64,000 nucleotides of DNA from NCBI GenBank assembly GCA_021521415.1, contig JAIQDT010010057.1, positions 1 to 64,000 of the forward strand, read 5' to 3'. The notes beneath the pieces were generated by a model. That model ran no database searches and was not told the origin of the DNA. It saw only the letters and a program-made list of their open reading frames with translations. The DNA comes from Bidens hawaiensis (taxonomy: Eukaryota; Streptophyta; Magnoliopsida; Asterales; Asteraceae). The position numbers were made by a program, and so were the translations under genes. This document shows positions 10,930 to 22,820 of the stretch, one piece after another. Position 1 is the first letter of the stretch. The number at the start of each line of letters is the position of its first letter.

Positions 10930-11213
10930 TTCAGTTAGGGGTTGTACGTTGACTTAAGTGGCCAAGAACGTGAATTTGTCACGAGCATTGAAGATGATAA
11001 TAATATTGAGTTGTGGTGAGCTGGCGTGAAGGGTTAATTATAGATGGATATATAGTTTATGTTTATAGAGTTACTTATTTTCAATGGAAGACAATATACA
11101 TAAGTACATAATATAGGTTACGTTGTTCCCTTCTTTTTTGTTTCTAAAGGGTTTAATGACATTAATACAAAACAAATTTTCATTTCATTTGAAGAATTTT
11201 TTGTAACTTAGCA

Positions 11214-11597
11214 ATGATTCCCGTTGAAATTGGAGTTCCATCCGAAAATACACTCCTCATTACAAACAATGATAAAGAGCTACGTTTGAACCAGTACCTT
11301 TTGGAAGAAAGGCATGAACTGGCGCTAATTCGAGAAAGCAATTATAAACGCCAACTTCAAAGGTATTATGGCGCGCGGGTCAAAATACGTCAGTTTAATG
11401 TGGGGGATTATGTGTTACGTGATAATGAGGCTTCAAATGCGAAAACACCAGGAAAGTTGGCTCCAACTTGGGAAGGTCCTTATAAAATCAGTAAAATCCT
11501 AGGCAAGGCCAAGTGTGCTTACGCGTTAGAAAAACTAGACTGGACACTTGTTCCGCAGACTTGAAATGTTGCACAACTTAAGAAGCGCTGTATGTAA
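11214..11597 (+). pseudogene. Integrase C-terminal fragment of a third Tat element
   Basis: The 116 codons from IPVEIGVPSENTLLITNN to LDWTLVPQT match the integrase tails of the other two elements (YKRQLQRYYGARVKIRQFNVGDYVLR, GKLAPTWEGPY). A TGA replaces the expected Trp codon, after which the family ending NVAQLKKRCM continues in frame to 11597. The sequence upstream of 11210 shows no further pol, so the fragment is 5'-truncated. Confidence 0.8.
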
Positions 11598-11799
11598 TTT
11601 TCATTAAGTATAACAAGTGGTCTATGTGCCACCTTTTGTTTGAGTATATTTAAAGTGGTCTGCGTGTCCCTTTTTACTTGAATATATTTCAAGTTCCGTT
11701 TTATACATTTATATTGTTTCTAACATAACAAAAAAATGATGGAACCATTTCATATGTTACCAAATAATGATTCGGTTACATCATATGATTTATACAAAA

Positions 11800-14310
11800 G
11801 AGAAACTAGATCACACATTTATTACATGGCTTATCATCCTTATTCAATGAGGAGGGAGGAGCCTGAGTTGCGCCCGAGCCTTCGGGATGAGCAGAGTCTT
11901 CAACATTGTCTTCCGGATCAATATGAAAGAACTCTTGGAGTTGTTGCACGCCATTTTCTTGCATTGAGAATTGTTGGATGACTCTCTCTAACGTGAACGT
12001 TAACTCGTCAAAGGCTTGCAGTTTAACGTTGTATTCCGCCTCTTGATCTTGTCATGCAACTCAAATTCCTCCATCGGACGCTTCTCCTCCATAAATTTCA
12101 CACCCTCTTCAAATCCGACTTTGCGTCCAGCTTGGGAAAAGGCATGAAGGAGTTCCACCAAGCAATCCCCCAGTTCAGGACCGTCCCGGATATGCTTGAT
12201 AACCTAACAAACGAAAAGGTGCACTGGTTAGGAAGACACTTCCGCCCCTAAGCTACAAAGAATAAAAGGGAAAGTTTATTACCAGCGGGAGACCATGTGA
12301 CATAAGCCACTTCCTCTCGTAAACAGCTTGTTCAGCTACTTTCTTCGTCTCGGCATGCTCGCCAACAAGATATCAGCAATAAGCTTTTCCTTCTCAGTAA
12401 GTTCAGCCTTCAAGAGGGTCATATATGTCTAAGTTATAACTCATTATTAACTCTCCTTGGGTGGTCACCTGTTGTTCCAAGGCAGTGTTGGCTTCTAAAG
12501 CCTTGGCAGGGTCAGCGTCTTTGACAATGGCTTGTTCTCGAGCAGCCTCAAGCGTTGCATTTTGTTGTTTGCACACTGTCTCCCACGCCTTGGCAGCTGC
12601 CGCCTGCCTATCCTTCTCCGCCTGCAGGGCCGTCTCAGCATCTTTAAGCTTCCATTTGGTGGTATTAGCTTCCAGGCGGTACTTGTCCCTTTCTTCCTCT
12701 AAGGTCTTCAAAACATTTTCAGTCGTTCCCCATTTTTCTTCCATCGCCATCCATTCCCGGTAAATCTCCTGACTTGAGGAGACGACGTTGGCCAGGTTAT
12801 AGGTAAACCCATTAGCCAACTTAAATCGAGGACGCCGACGTTGGTACGCATGTTCTGCGGGTGGGAGACCACGGCTCAGATATTCATGACAAGCATCCAC
12901 GTCTAAAAAACGTGAAGCCTAGACCAACGTCCACCGTGGGTCAAGGTATCTTCTTGAGGATTGGAGTGCCCATAATAATCTGCGTTTGTGGCCCGCGATG
13001 ACCCTCCTTCCCCTTCCTGTAAAATTGGAAAGGAATGAGGAAGTTGTTTGTCTGTTGGACCCCCTTCTCCTTCTTGAAGTAAGGGAGAAGAATGAGGATG
13101 CTGTTTATCTTGAACTTGTGGATCAAACCTTCCGCCATCACAGGATCCTGTTCAATGGATTTTCCCTTCCCAGAAGGATCGGAGGGGAAGGTTCTCGGAT
13201 AATAATCTGCGTTTGGGAGGAGTTCTCTGGGGCATGACCTATTGTGCAAAATCAATTAAAAGATAAGGGAAGCATACCCGCAGTTGTTGCCACCACTTTC
13301 TGGATTCGTTCACTTAAGCGAACCTTCTTTGCCTTCGGTGGGGGCACTGGAATTTTCCTCGGTTCCGCCTGAGGATCGACCTCTTCTTCTGCTCGAACTT
13401 CATCAAGATTAATGGTCTCGAGCTGGCCTTCACCACCACCGGTATTGGCTGCTTCAGTGTTTACCTGCTACCAATCGCATCATCGGTGGACCCAGAATGG
13501 TGTTTTCGCTTGCGGATCAAGTCTGCAAGTGCATGCAAAACATCCGCAAAATCAGCGGGGTAACGTAGGTGATCCCCCCGCGGGATGGTGATTCCTCACT
13601 TGATGAAAGGAGTACAATCGTCACGTCAGAGGTGATGGCAGTTACAAGACGATGGTGTAAAACATACTCACTAATGGCAAATGTTGCCTCTGTGACCATT
13701 GGTTCAGCATGAAGGGGTGTGGGAACAAGAAGTTGTCCCGCGTCCTGTCAAGGATAGAAAGCGCTTTCAGTCACGCGGGTGGTGCTTCATGCCACCCAGG
13801 ACAGCATCATCAAGAGTGTATAGAATAGCTCCCTCGGTTAAAAAAGAAAATTAGCATAATATTATAAGAACCATGACAGCAGGCGTACCAAACACTTACA
13901 TCCATCCGCCTTGCGATAAAAGCTCAAGGTCAGGAAACGGCCACAAGCAGCTCATCCCAGCACGCACTAACACGGTTTCACTCATAAGGCACATGGTGTA
14001 GGTATGCGAGTCAAAGCAATAAACCAAGGTTGATCCACATATGTAGCATTGTGCACATCAGGCAGTTTCTCAGATAATGAACGAACGGTCATCTTGATTG
14101 GAACAAGGTCCTCAGGAATCCAGAGGAACTTCGTCCGCCATTTATACGCACTACACGGTAGTTCAGTCCCTATTACACCTTTTCCGGTTGAGGCACAATT
14201 GTATTAACTGCCCTGCCCCTGCATCTTGTAAAAAGCTAAGAACTTATCAACTGTTGGCACAATATTTAGGGCTGTGCAACAAAATTCGAAGTGTCGGATT
14301 AAGCAGGTAG
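11800..14310 (-). pseudogene. Decayed antisense gene (aORF) of the third Tat element
   Basis: The pieces lie in the expected order on the minus strand. From about 14310, a diverged N-terminal region keeps GTELPCSAYKWRTKFLWIPE and IPEDLVPIKMTVRSL. An acidic linker with LETINLDEVRAEEEVDP lies near 13450-13280. A coiled coil (12900-12403; REWMAMEEKWGTTENVLKTL) and an acidic tail near 11990-11840 follow. Stops and frameshifts interrupt it, and the 5' exon is cut off at about 14310. The layout mirrors the antisense genes of elements 1 and 2. Confidence 0.6.
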
Positions 14311-14329
14311 TATCACCCTTGGAGTTGTA

Positions 14330-16220
14330 TCATATGCTTTGTCTACAATCTATTCTAATTAAATATTCTATTAAAATACAAGTTACGATTAAGAAGGTTG
14401 TACAAGCCCTCTCATGCTAGATAACTTTATTTGCTTGTCTTCTGCAGAGTCATCTTCGAGATTTTGTATGTCCCATACAAGTACAAAAATAGAGGTCCTT
14501 ATATATAATATTTAAAAAACAAAAAAAAAAAAACACAGTGCGAACCAGGCTTATATTAATACTTATTAAAAACAGGCTTAAGTTAATTATAAATGATGAT
14601 GATTGCAAAATTTATACTGTTAAAATGACATTAAATGATTTAGGGTTTTAACCCACTTTACTTAACCTCCACGGAGATGTGTAGAGATACAAAGTGAAGG
14701 ATCGTGGAGGTGCTTCGAAGATTTTTATATAATCTACTTCAGTACATCACAGGTTTACAACCAAATGTAACCTATGCATGTATTCTCATCAAATATGCCA
14801 TTCCTAATCAAAGCACTCTAAATCGTGTAATCTGAAAACAGTTTTTATAACTTCGTTTATCTAAACAAGTCATATATGTAATAAAAGCTGTAAACTAGTT
14901 AAATAGGTTGTAAACCATTGGTAGGTTGACCATAAAATTATACATTTATTTATTTTTAATTATAAGCCGGTTGACGGGTCAACATGTTTAATTTAAATAT
15001 AACATGTAAATCCAAGCACGACATGTTTAATTAAAAGAGTTAAACATGTCAACATTAACATGACCGGTTTATTAATTATCTAGGTTAGAAATTACATACA
15101 AAATCTAATTATTTTCATATCATACCTATGGTCGTGTAAGGAATTACCACTCTAATACTATACCACTTAATGTAACATAAATAAGTACCCACACACAAAA
15201 GTATAAAAGCATATTGCAACGATAAAATGAAGGAATTACCCTATAGTCTATAGATCATTCATAATCTGAGGTACAAGTACCGGAACAACACACAAGTTCA
15301 TAACCAACTGCCTTAAAACTAATGGGAAGCAATTCCCTTTACAAAGCACAAAACTCTGGTCTCCGAGCAAAGCTTTGCTCAAGCACTATGGCACACGACC
15401 ATACAACATAGGTTGTTAGGCGTATCCTATGAGAAGGAAACGTGTGGCTAGCTGATGTGGAAATCACGATCAATTCACTGGCAAATAAAAGGTGAGCCAT
15501 GCAAACACCAAAATAAATTGTGTTGACATATCTTGTGTTTTTGTGTAATTAACCTATATCATGCATGTAAATTCAGCAGTCAGCACATCTTTAAATTTCA
15601 TGATATGTAACAATAAGCTTATAATATGTAAACCAGTTTTGCTTAATGAAAATGTGATACATCATATGTTTTAAGTTTTTTAATATATACTTACGGGTAA
15701 AAAAATATATCATCGAGTACAAGCATATATACAAGCGATTTTTTCGATTAACATCCTTCTATACAGAAAAATTAAAGTAAAAATGAATTACGTAATGGCT
15801 ACTTTAATTTATTTTTCTAAATCAAGTATCCAAGATGACGTAAATATGTCGTTCAAAAAATAAATAAATACAAAAAGTACGCTTTTTTTTCTTAACGGTC
15901 ATCACTGGCAGGCCACTGATCCATCCGATCATCTCAATTCCATCCTCATTAGAAAACTCACTCGTCTAACCTAAAACTCCCCTATTTTTTTGTCACATGT
16001 GAGACCTAAACTCAAGACCTTTCACTTTTTTACATACAGTCTTTGGATGCCTCATCTCAATCACTTAGGCTAGGGATCATTGGCAATACAAATTGTATGC
16101 TAATCATATTATATGAAAATTAATTATAATTGCAGTCGTTTTCAAATAGTACGTTAGTCAGAATTAAATGATAACAACTTCATATATTTTACACAACATA
16201 ATTTGTAACCTTCAAGAGGT
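14330..16220. other. AT-rich intergenic DNA without a recognisable gene
   Basis: No reading frame, domain signature or strong repeat boundary was seen. The right end is the insertion site of Tat element 2. Confidence 0.6.
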
Positions 16221-16225
16221 GGTAC
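16221..16225 (+). repeat. Target-site duplication GGTAC, left
   Basis: GGTAC immediately precedes the 5' LTR of element 2 and recurs at 28789-28793 after the 3' LTR. Confidence 0.9.
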
Positions 16226-17212
16226 TGAAGAGGTATGTACCCGCCTCAACACCAAGCGAGGCGGGTCAACCCACAAGATATACACAACAGACTTGAAATC
16301 AAGACATTACGAAGGCACAAAGCCAAAACCTATGCGCATGGCGCATATCACATATGCTCAGGCATCATATGCCCAGGCACCACACATGCTCAGGCATCAT
16401 ATGCCCAGGCACCACAGATGCTCACGCATCACATATGCTCACGCATATCACATATGCGCGTGGCGCATTCGCGCGTGGCGCATATCACATGCTCGTGCAT
16501 ATCACATCTGCGCATGAAACATCTGCGCGTGAGAATAAAGAGAAGACCTCGCGCATCCTCAGGATAGGCGCGTATCACACATGCACATAATCAACCTCAT
16601 CCTTATCCAAATCAGGATTAGGGCAACCTTGATTGTGCACGTCAGACAACCTTCCAGAAGGTATCTTTTTAAGGAATAAGAATATGCTGATGTTGACAGC
16701 TGCCAAATGAAAGGTGGACAACTCAGCATGACACATGTGCTACCACGTAATTACAACCAATGAGAAAGCACCAGGTGTCCCAGAGGACACGTGGCGCAGA
16801 GCAATTGGAGGAGGCCAACAAGGCTTAGCCCAATCAGTGGAAACCCTAGCACTATAAATACAGCATCAACTCCACAAGGAGAGACATTCATTCACATTCA
16901 ATCATATTCAATTACATTCACTCACAGACAGTTACAGCCAGTAACACACAATCTCAGAGTATTCAGCTGTTAAGCCATACTCTCCAGAATTCCTTACTCT
17001 CTGATATTATTATCTTCTCCCACAAATACTTATTTTCACACCGGAGGGTTACCCCAAAGAGGACCCCTCTGTCCCTTTCTGAGGGGTAAGTTGACGGTGC
17101 TGTTCATTTTGTAGGTGGAAGAACCCAGATCCAAGAAAACCATCGGTGAAATAGTATAATCATACCCGAGGAAAGTAGATCGTCTACCAGTGAGTCGATC
17201 CACGCTTCTTCA
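16226..17212 (+). repeat. 5' LTR of Tat element 2
   Basis: Runs from TGAAGAGGTATG to CGCTTCTTCA, with TGAAGA/TCTTCA inverted ends. It contains two 32-bp direct repeats (16354-16417; ATGCTCAGGCATCATATGCC core) and a diverged third, a CAAT-like CCAATCAGTGG at 16830 and a TATA box ACTATAAATA at 16851-16860. Transcription probably starts near 16885. Confidence 0.93.
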
Positions 17213-17213
17213 T

Positions 17214-17231
17214 TGGCGCCATCCACTGTTA
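17214..17231 (+). other. Primer binding site region of element 2
   Basis: TGGCGCCATCCACTG follows the 5' LTR after one base. TGGCGCC is the usual start of the tRNA-Asp-type PBS in Athila/Tat elements, but the following bases do not continue that match, so the primer tRNA is not identified. Confidence 0.55.
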
Positions 17232-17281
17232 CAACGGCAATCAGATCTCATCAGATCTATATATAAAAACAAATTTTCACC

Positions 17282-20200
17282 ATGGTTTCTGGTGCTCGTA
17301 ACGTCGATCAAGTTCTGGAGGATATTGAACGTGAGGATGTTAATGAGGGACAGCAGTTTCTGAGGGGGCCGCGTGATTCTACGCGCACCACCAGTAACCG
17401 TCCCTTCATCACAACTCCTCACGCCCAGACTGAAACTCCTCCAGACGATCTCACGTTACAAAATCTTGCCGGCGCGAAACAAAAAGGACCAATGGGTCCA
17501 GAAGATGAAACAAATGATCCTAAAGAATGGCTCATAAACGAGCAGCGGCGTCTAATGGACAAGTACAATGAGATGGTCAAACAGAAAAAGCTAGCCGACT
17601 TAACACAAAGGCAAGCGTTTGATAAGCAAACTGTTCATGGAACAAAAAGGCCGCGCGCGCCGGAAGAAGGACATTCTGTTCACACTGCACACACTGAGTT
17701 CAGTGATGAAGAAGTGCACAGCATAAGGAAGACGCGAGACACTCATGCAGGAGGCTCACAGCTCCGCGCGCCTGTGAACATGGCGCCTGGAGCCAGAGCC
17801 GATCTGGATCTGCACATGCCGTACAGCCCACCAGTTAGAGGGCAAGTGGACGTAACCACACCGTATAGACCAGCCATCTTGGTGAAACATTCAAAGTTCA
17901 CTGAGCGCATCGCGAAGGCTCCCATCCAACACAAAACCAAGATGCCAAGTGGTTTGGGCAAATATGAAACAGATCCAGACGATTTCCTGCAAGGTTTTTA
18001 CAACACGGGAAACCTAGAGAGCTGGACGATGCCAACATGGTGTCACATGTTTGCTCGCTGCCTCACGGGCGCGGCGCGTGTCTGGTTCGAGAGCTTGCCG
18101 ACTGGGCAAATTGATGGGTTCGAGGAACTATTGGAAAAGTTCCAAGCCCACTTCGTACAGCAGCGCAGACACACGCGCGACCCTGATGACATCATGCACT
18201 GCGTGCGCAGGAATGATGAAACGATTGAAGACTACATCACTCGTTTCAATCAGGAGTCTCTGGCTATCGGAGGTATCACTGAGCAACTATTGCGCGTGGC
18301 CTTTATACAAGGCGCGCGCAGTGATCAACTCCGCCGAGCTCTCGTAAGCAGAGATGACATGCCCACCACGTGGGCCAAGTTAATGGAAGCATCGCGAGTT
18401 TTCGCGAGAAATGAAAAACAAATTGCCCAGGATAGGGCAAGAGAAAGAGCGCATCAAGCTGAGTCACCGCGCAGCAAAGAAAAAAGGGGCAAACAGAACT
18501 CTGTATGGTCCAGGTTGCAACCAACCGGTTTTTCTTCCGCAGAAAAGCAGGCGCAACCAAGCTCACCCCAGCCCCAAAAAGATGTTCGTAATCGCGGGGA
18601 GGGTGACAAGAGGGAAGGCGGCAGAGATCCTAGCAGACCTCTGCCAAGAATATGGACTCCCCTCACTAAAACGCCTTCACAGGTGTTAAGCACTGAGAAT
18701 GTCCAATTCAAAAGACACAAGCCACTACACTACAAGGGACCACCAGACGGGGGCAAGTACTGTGAGTTTCACAACTCCACAGAACACAACACTGATGCAT
18801 GCCACCACTTGAAGGATGCAATTGAAAAGGACGTGAAATCGGGCAAGCTGGCTCACCTGGTGAAAAACTCAAGACCAGACAATGAACAATCAGAAGCCTC
18901 AGCCAGCAAAAAGTACAAAAGAATCTGTGTAGCTGAGGGAGGAAGGCAAGGGCAAATATCAAGAAAGAGAGGCGCGCAAATCCAAGGAGATTGGCGCGAG
19001 CAACAAGTCATCTTCCCAAGAATCAGGGGAGGCCCTTCCATCAGCAGTCCTCTTGTCATCACTACACACATTGCTCATTATGAGGTGTCGAAAGTCCTGG
19101 TGGACACTGGCAGCGAGTCAGACATCATGTATGAGCAATGTTTCAGGAAACTGGATCCGGCAGACCAAGCAAGGCTTGAAATTGTGAATGCACCAATCTC
19201 TGGTGTTTCAAATGAAATCATTCATCCCCTAGGTCAAATACAATTTGAGCTAACTATGGGGGATGAGAAACACAAGCGAGCTGAAGTTGTTAACTTCTTG
19301 GTCTTGCCCACCACTTCATGCCACAATATGATCCTGGGTAGGGAAACGATTGCCCAATTCAACGCCATACCGTCGCCAGCGCACGGAGCGTTGGGGTTCC
19401 CAACACCAACAGGTGTAACTTTTGTATACCGGGATCATTTGTGTGCAGTGACAAGTACTCCGCGGGAGGGGAGAATGAAACTTCCAATGGCAGACAACGC
19501 GCCAGAGGAATGGATTCTCAACCCAAAATTCCCGGAGCAGAAGATCACAATTGGCGCAACGATATCAGACGACACGAGGGTGAGAATGAAAAGATTGCTC
19601 ACAGCATATATGTCGGTCTTCGCGTGGCAACACTCTGATATGACTGGGGTTCCGCGAGACCTGGCACAACATTCTCTCAACACCTTCAAGTCTGTAGAGC
19701 CAATTGCTCAAAAGAAGAGAGTCATGGGGGATGAAAAGGCGAGGGCCATGAATGAGCAGGTTGAGGATCTACTGCGCGCAAACATCATCCGCCCGATACG
19801 ATACCAGACGTGGGTAGCCAATCCTGTGATGGTAAAGAAAAGTAACGGGTCGTGGAGGATGTGCATTGACTTCAAAGACCTCAACAAAGCGTGCCCAAAA
19901 GATTGTTACCCCCTCCCAAACATCAACGCAAAGGTGGACTCCGTGGCGCCATTCAGGCTCAAATGTTTCCTGGATGCCTACAAAGGCTATCACCATATTC
20001 AAATGGCACCACAAGATGAGGACAAGACCGCATTTAGAACCGACAAGGGTGTTTTTTGCTACACAAAAATGCCCTTTGGTTTGAAGAATGCGGGCGCCAC
20101 CTACCAAAGACTTATGGATACCGTGTTCAGCGAACAAATCGGAAGAAACCTAGAAGTCTATGTGGATGATTTGGTGATCAAGAGCAGGGAGGAAAAGCAA

Positions 20201-22738
20201 ATGCTCAAAGACATCGAAGAAACCCTTGGGCGCCTAAAGGAAGTTAACATGAAGCTCAATCCGAGCAAATGTACTTTCGGCGTACTAGAGGGAAAATTTC
20301 TAGGTGTAATGGTCACCAAGGATGGTTTCAAGGTGAACCCTGAGAAGGTGGAGGCCATCCTTGACATGCCCTCGCCATCCACCATGAAAGAGGTCCAGAA
20401 GCTGAATGGTAGATTGGTTTCAATCAACAGGTTCCTAGCGAACCATGCAAGCAAATCTACGCCATTTGTCAATACATTGAGAAACTGCTTAAAGAAAAGC
20501 CAGTTCAAATGGACTCCTGAGGCCGAGCAAGCTTTCAGTGAGATTAAAGAATGTTTGATAAATCTGCCCGCGCTCACAGCTCCACTTCCTGGAGAAACTT
20601 TGACATTGTACCTATCAGCAGGAGAGCGCGCCATTGGCGCAGTATTGTTGGTGGATCGAAAGGGAATCCAAACGCCAATATACTATGTGAGTCGGGTGCT
20701 GACAGATCCTGAGACGCGCTATTCCATCATGGAAAAGTTAGTTTTATCACTAACACACGCGTCGCGCAAGCTTCATAGATATTTCAATGGTCATCCCATT
20801 GAAGTTCTGACTGGTTACAACATCCAGCAAGTCTTGCGGCGTCCCGCGCTCTCAGGAAGGCTGACAAAGTGGGCGCTGGAATTAGGTGAACACACGATCG
20901 CCTATAAGCCCCGTCCAGCAATAAAGGGACAAATCTTGGCTGATTTCATTGCCGAGGTCCCCGAAGGAAAAATTGAAGAGGCTCAGCGCGAGGTAGACCC
21001 TCCGCGAGCCAGCGATGAAGAAAGTGTTTGGAGATTGTTCACTGACGGAGCTTCAAACAACGAAGGGTCCGGCGCAGGCCTAAAACTGGTGGATCCAGAG
21101 AATCATGAATATACTTACGCCATCAGGTTGGACTTCAAAAGCACAAACAATGAGGCTGAGTATGAAGCCCTGCTGGCTGGCCTGCGCATCGAGCACAAAT
21201 TCGGGGTTAAAAAGCTAGAGGCCCATGTTGATTCTTACTTGGTAGCAGCACAGGTCAATGGCCTTTATGATGCCAAGGAGAACATCATGCCTCTATATCT
21301 AGAGCAGGCGAAAAAGCTCATCGAGCAATTTCACAGCTTCAGAATCATTCATATTCCGCGCAGTGAAAACAAATCTGCAGACGCGCTGAGTAAGATGGCA
21401 TCAACCAGTTTTGATCACTTTGGCAAAGATGTCAGGGTAGAAGTAATGAGCAACCCGTCGGTGGTAGCGAAGTCTGTCCTGGTAACTCATACAACCCCTT
21501 CATCATGGATAACTCCAATAATGGAATTCTTGAAGGAGGGAAAGGTACCAAATGATCGCGCACAAGCGAGGAAGATAAGACACAAGGCGCAGAACTATGA
21601 ACTGCTTGACGGTACATTATATCGACGCTCTTATCTTGGGCCGCTCATGAAATGCCTAGATGCTGAGGAAGCAAGCTATGTGATCAGAGAGATACACGAA
21701 GGAATCTGTGGAATTCATGCTGGCCCGCGCATGGTGGTTGCCAAGGCAATGAGCGCATGCTACTATTGGCCAGACATGTACTTGGACGCTCTAAAGGAGA
21801 TCCAAAAATGCAAAGCATGTCAGAGCTATGCGCCAAACACCATGCGGCCAAAGAACAACTTGATTCCGGTGACCTCCGCATGGCCTTTCCATAAATGGGC
21901 AATCGATATTGTGGGTCCCCTACCGCAAGCGCCCGGGCGAGTAAAATTTTTGGTAGTGGCAGTAGACTATTTCACAAAATGGGTCGAAGCCAAGCCACTA
22001 GCAAAAATAACAGCCGAAGTGATGAAGCAGTTTATTTGGAGCCACATCATATGCCGTTTTGGCTTGCCCATGGAAATTGTGAGCGATAATGGCAAACAAT
22101 TCGCTGACAAGAAGTTATCAAACTGGCTCAAGGAATTGCGCATCAACCAAATCTTCACTTCGGTATACCACCCTCAGGGGAATGGCCAAGTGGAGCGCGC
22201 GAATCAAAGCTTGTTAAATGGGCTGAAGAAAAGGTTGGAGGGAGAATCCCATTCTTGGGTCGAAGAGCTACCTAATGTCCTGTGGGCACACAGGACATTA
22301 AGCAAAACCAGCAACGGCGAATCCCCGTTCAGCCTAACCTATGGAACAGAGGCAATGATTCCAGCAGAAATTGGATGCCCATCCCATAGAGTGCTCATGA
22401 TGAGCAAGATTGATAACGAGCGCGAAAGAAGGTTGGATCTCAACTTACTTGAAGGGCGCAGAGAGGCAGCTATCATCAGTGAAGCCAGATACAAGAAAAA
22501 ACTGGAAAAATATTACAACCAGCGTGTGAAAGAATGCCACTTCAAGAAAAATGATTTTGTCCTTCGAAACAATGAAGCAAGCCGCGCGATACCCCCGGGA
22601 AAAATGTCCCCCATTTGGGAGGGACCTTATCAAGTCTTGGAAGAATTGGGAAAAGGCGCATACGCCTTAAAAGATTTGAATGGAAAGAAGATCCCGCGCG
22701 CATGGAATGCGGCGCAGCTTAGAAAATGTTTCATGTAA
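17282..22738 (+). CDS. Gag-Pol polyprotein of Tat element 2 (1818 aa)
   Basis: Single uninterrupted frame from the ATG 70 bp after the 5' LTR. Gag core is at about 195-385 (WTMPTWCHMFARCLTGAARVWFESLP). A zinc knuckle variant C-x2-H-x4-H-x4-C lies at 494-507. Protease DTG is at 608-610 and the RT YVDD box at 960-963. A first RNase H (about 1105-1225) has Ser at 1112 in place of the first catalytic Asp. The archaeal-type RNase H has D1255, E1293, D1317 and D1367. Integrase has H1472/H1479/C1510/C1513 and D1542, D1602, E1638. The integrase tail ends RAWNAAQLRKCFM. Gag and Pol are fused without a frameshift or stop, so the products must be separated by the protease. No lesion is visible. Confidence 0.95.
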   Translation: MVSGARNVDQVLEDIEREDVNEGQQFLRGPRDSTRTTSNRPFITTPHAQTETPPDDLTLQNLAGAKQKGPMGPEDETNDPKEWLINEQRRLMDKYNEMVKQKKLADLTQRQAFDKQTVHGTKRPRAPEEGHSVHTAHTEFSDEEVHSIRKTRDTHAGGSQLRAPVNMAPGARADLDLHMPYSPPVRGQVDVTTPYRPAILVKHSKFTERIAKAPIQHKTKMPSGLGKYETDPDDFLQGFYNTGNLESWTMPTWCHMFARCLTGAARVWFESLPTGQIDGFEELLEKFQAHFVQQRRHTRDPDDIMHCVRRNDETIEDYITRFNQESLAIGGITEQLLRVAFIQGARSDQLRRALVSRDDMPTTWAKLMEASRVFARNEKQIAQDRARERAHQAESPRSKEKRGKQNSVWSRLQPTGFSSAEKQAQPSSPQPQKDVRNRGEGDKREGGRDPSRPLPRIWTPLTKTPSQVLSTENVQFKRHKPLHYKGPPDGGKYCEFHNSTEHNTDACHHLKDAIEKDVKSGKLAHLVKNSRPDNEQSEASASKKYKRICVAEGGRQGQISRKRGAQIQGDWREQQVIFPRIRGGPSISSPLVITTHIAHYEVSKVLVDTGSESDIMYEQCFRKLDPADQARLEIVNAPISGVSNEIIHPLGQIQFELTMGDEKHKRAEVVNFLVLPTTSCHNMILGRETIAQFNAIPSPAHGALGFPTPTGVTFVYRDHLCAVTSTPREGRMKLPMADNAPEEWILNPKFPEQKITIGATISDDTRVRMKRLLTAYMSVFAWQHSDMTGVPRDLAQHSLNTFKSVEPIAQKKRVMGDEKARAMNEQVEDLLRANIIRPIRYQTWVANPVMVKKSNGSWRMCIDFKDLNKACPKDCYPLPNINAKVDSVAPFRLKCFLDAYKGYHHIQMAPQDEDKTAFRTDKGVFCYTKMPFGLKNAGATYQRLMDTVFSEQIGRNLEVYVDDLVIKSREEKQMLKDIEETLGRLKEVNMKLNPSKCTFGVLEGKFLGVMVTKDGFKVNPEKVEAILDMPSPSTMKEVQKLNGRLVSINRFLANHASKSTPFVNTLRNCLKKSQFKWTPEAEQAFSEIKECLINLPALTAPLPGETLTLYLSAGERAIGAVLLVDRKGIQTPIYYVSRVLTDPETRYSIMEKLVLSLTHASRKLHRYFNGHPIEVLTGYNIQQVLRRPALSGRLTKWALELGEHTIAYKPRPAIKGQILADFIAEVPEGKIEEAQREVDPPRASDEESVWRLFTDGASNNEGSGAGLKLVDPENHEYTYAIRLDFKSTNNEAEYEALLAGLRIEHKFGVKKLEAHVDSYLVAAQVNGLYDAKENIMPLYLEQAKKLIEQFHSFRIIHIPRSENKSADALSKMASTSFDHFGKDVRVEVMSNPSVVAKSVLVTHTTPSSWITPIMEFLKEGKVPNDRAQARKIRHKAQNYELLDGTLYRRSYLGPLMKCLDAEEASYVIREIHEGICGIHAGPRMVVAKAMSACYYWPDMYLDALKEIQKCKACQSYAPNTMRPKNNLIPVTSAWPFHKWAIDIVGPLPQAPGRVKFLVVAVDYFTKWVEAKPLAKITAEVMKQFIWSHIICRFGLPMEIVSDNGKQFADKKLSNWLKELRINQIFTSVYHPQGNGQVERANQSLLNGLKKRLEGESHSWVEELPNVLWAHRTLSKTSNGESPFSLTYGTEAMIPAEIGCPSHRVLMMSKIDNERERRLDLNLLEGRREAAIISEARYKKKLEKYYNQRVKECHFKKNDFVLRNNEASRAIPPGKMSPIWEGPYQVLEELGKGAYALKDLNGKKIPRAWNAAQLRKCFM

Positions 22739-22820
22739 AAAAATGTCAAGTTTGTAATGAAAGCTTTTTAAGCCATTATGAATAATGATACGCGCTAGTT
22801 TCTCTTAATGTGGATTCTAT

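Noticed and set aside
16354..16417. CRISPR-like 32-bp direct repeats in the LTRs
   Set aside because: Repeats are directly adjacent with no spacers, lie in a plant retrotransposon U3, and number only two or three.
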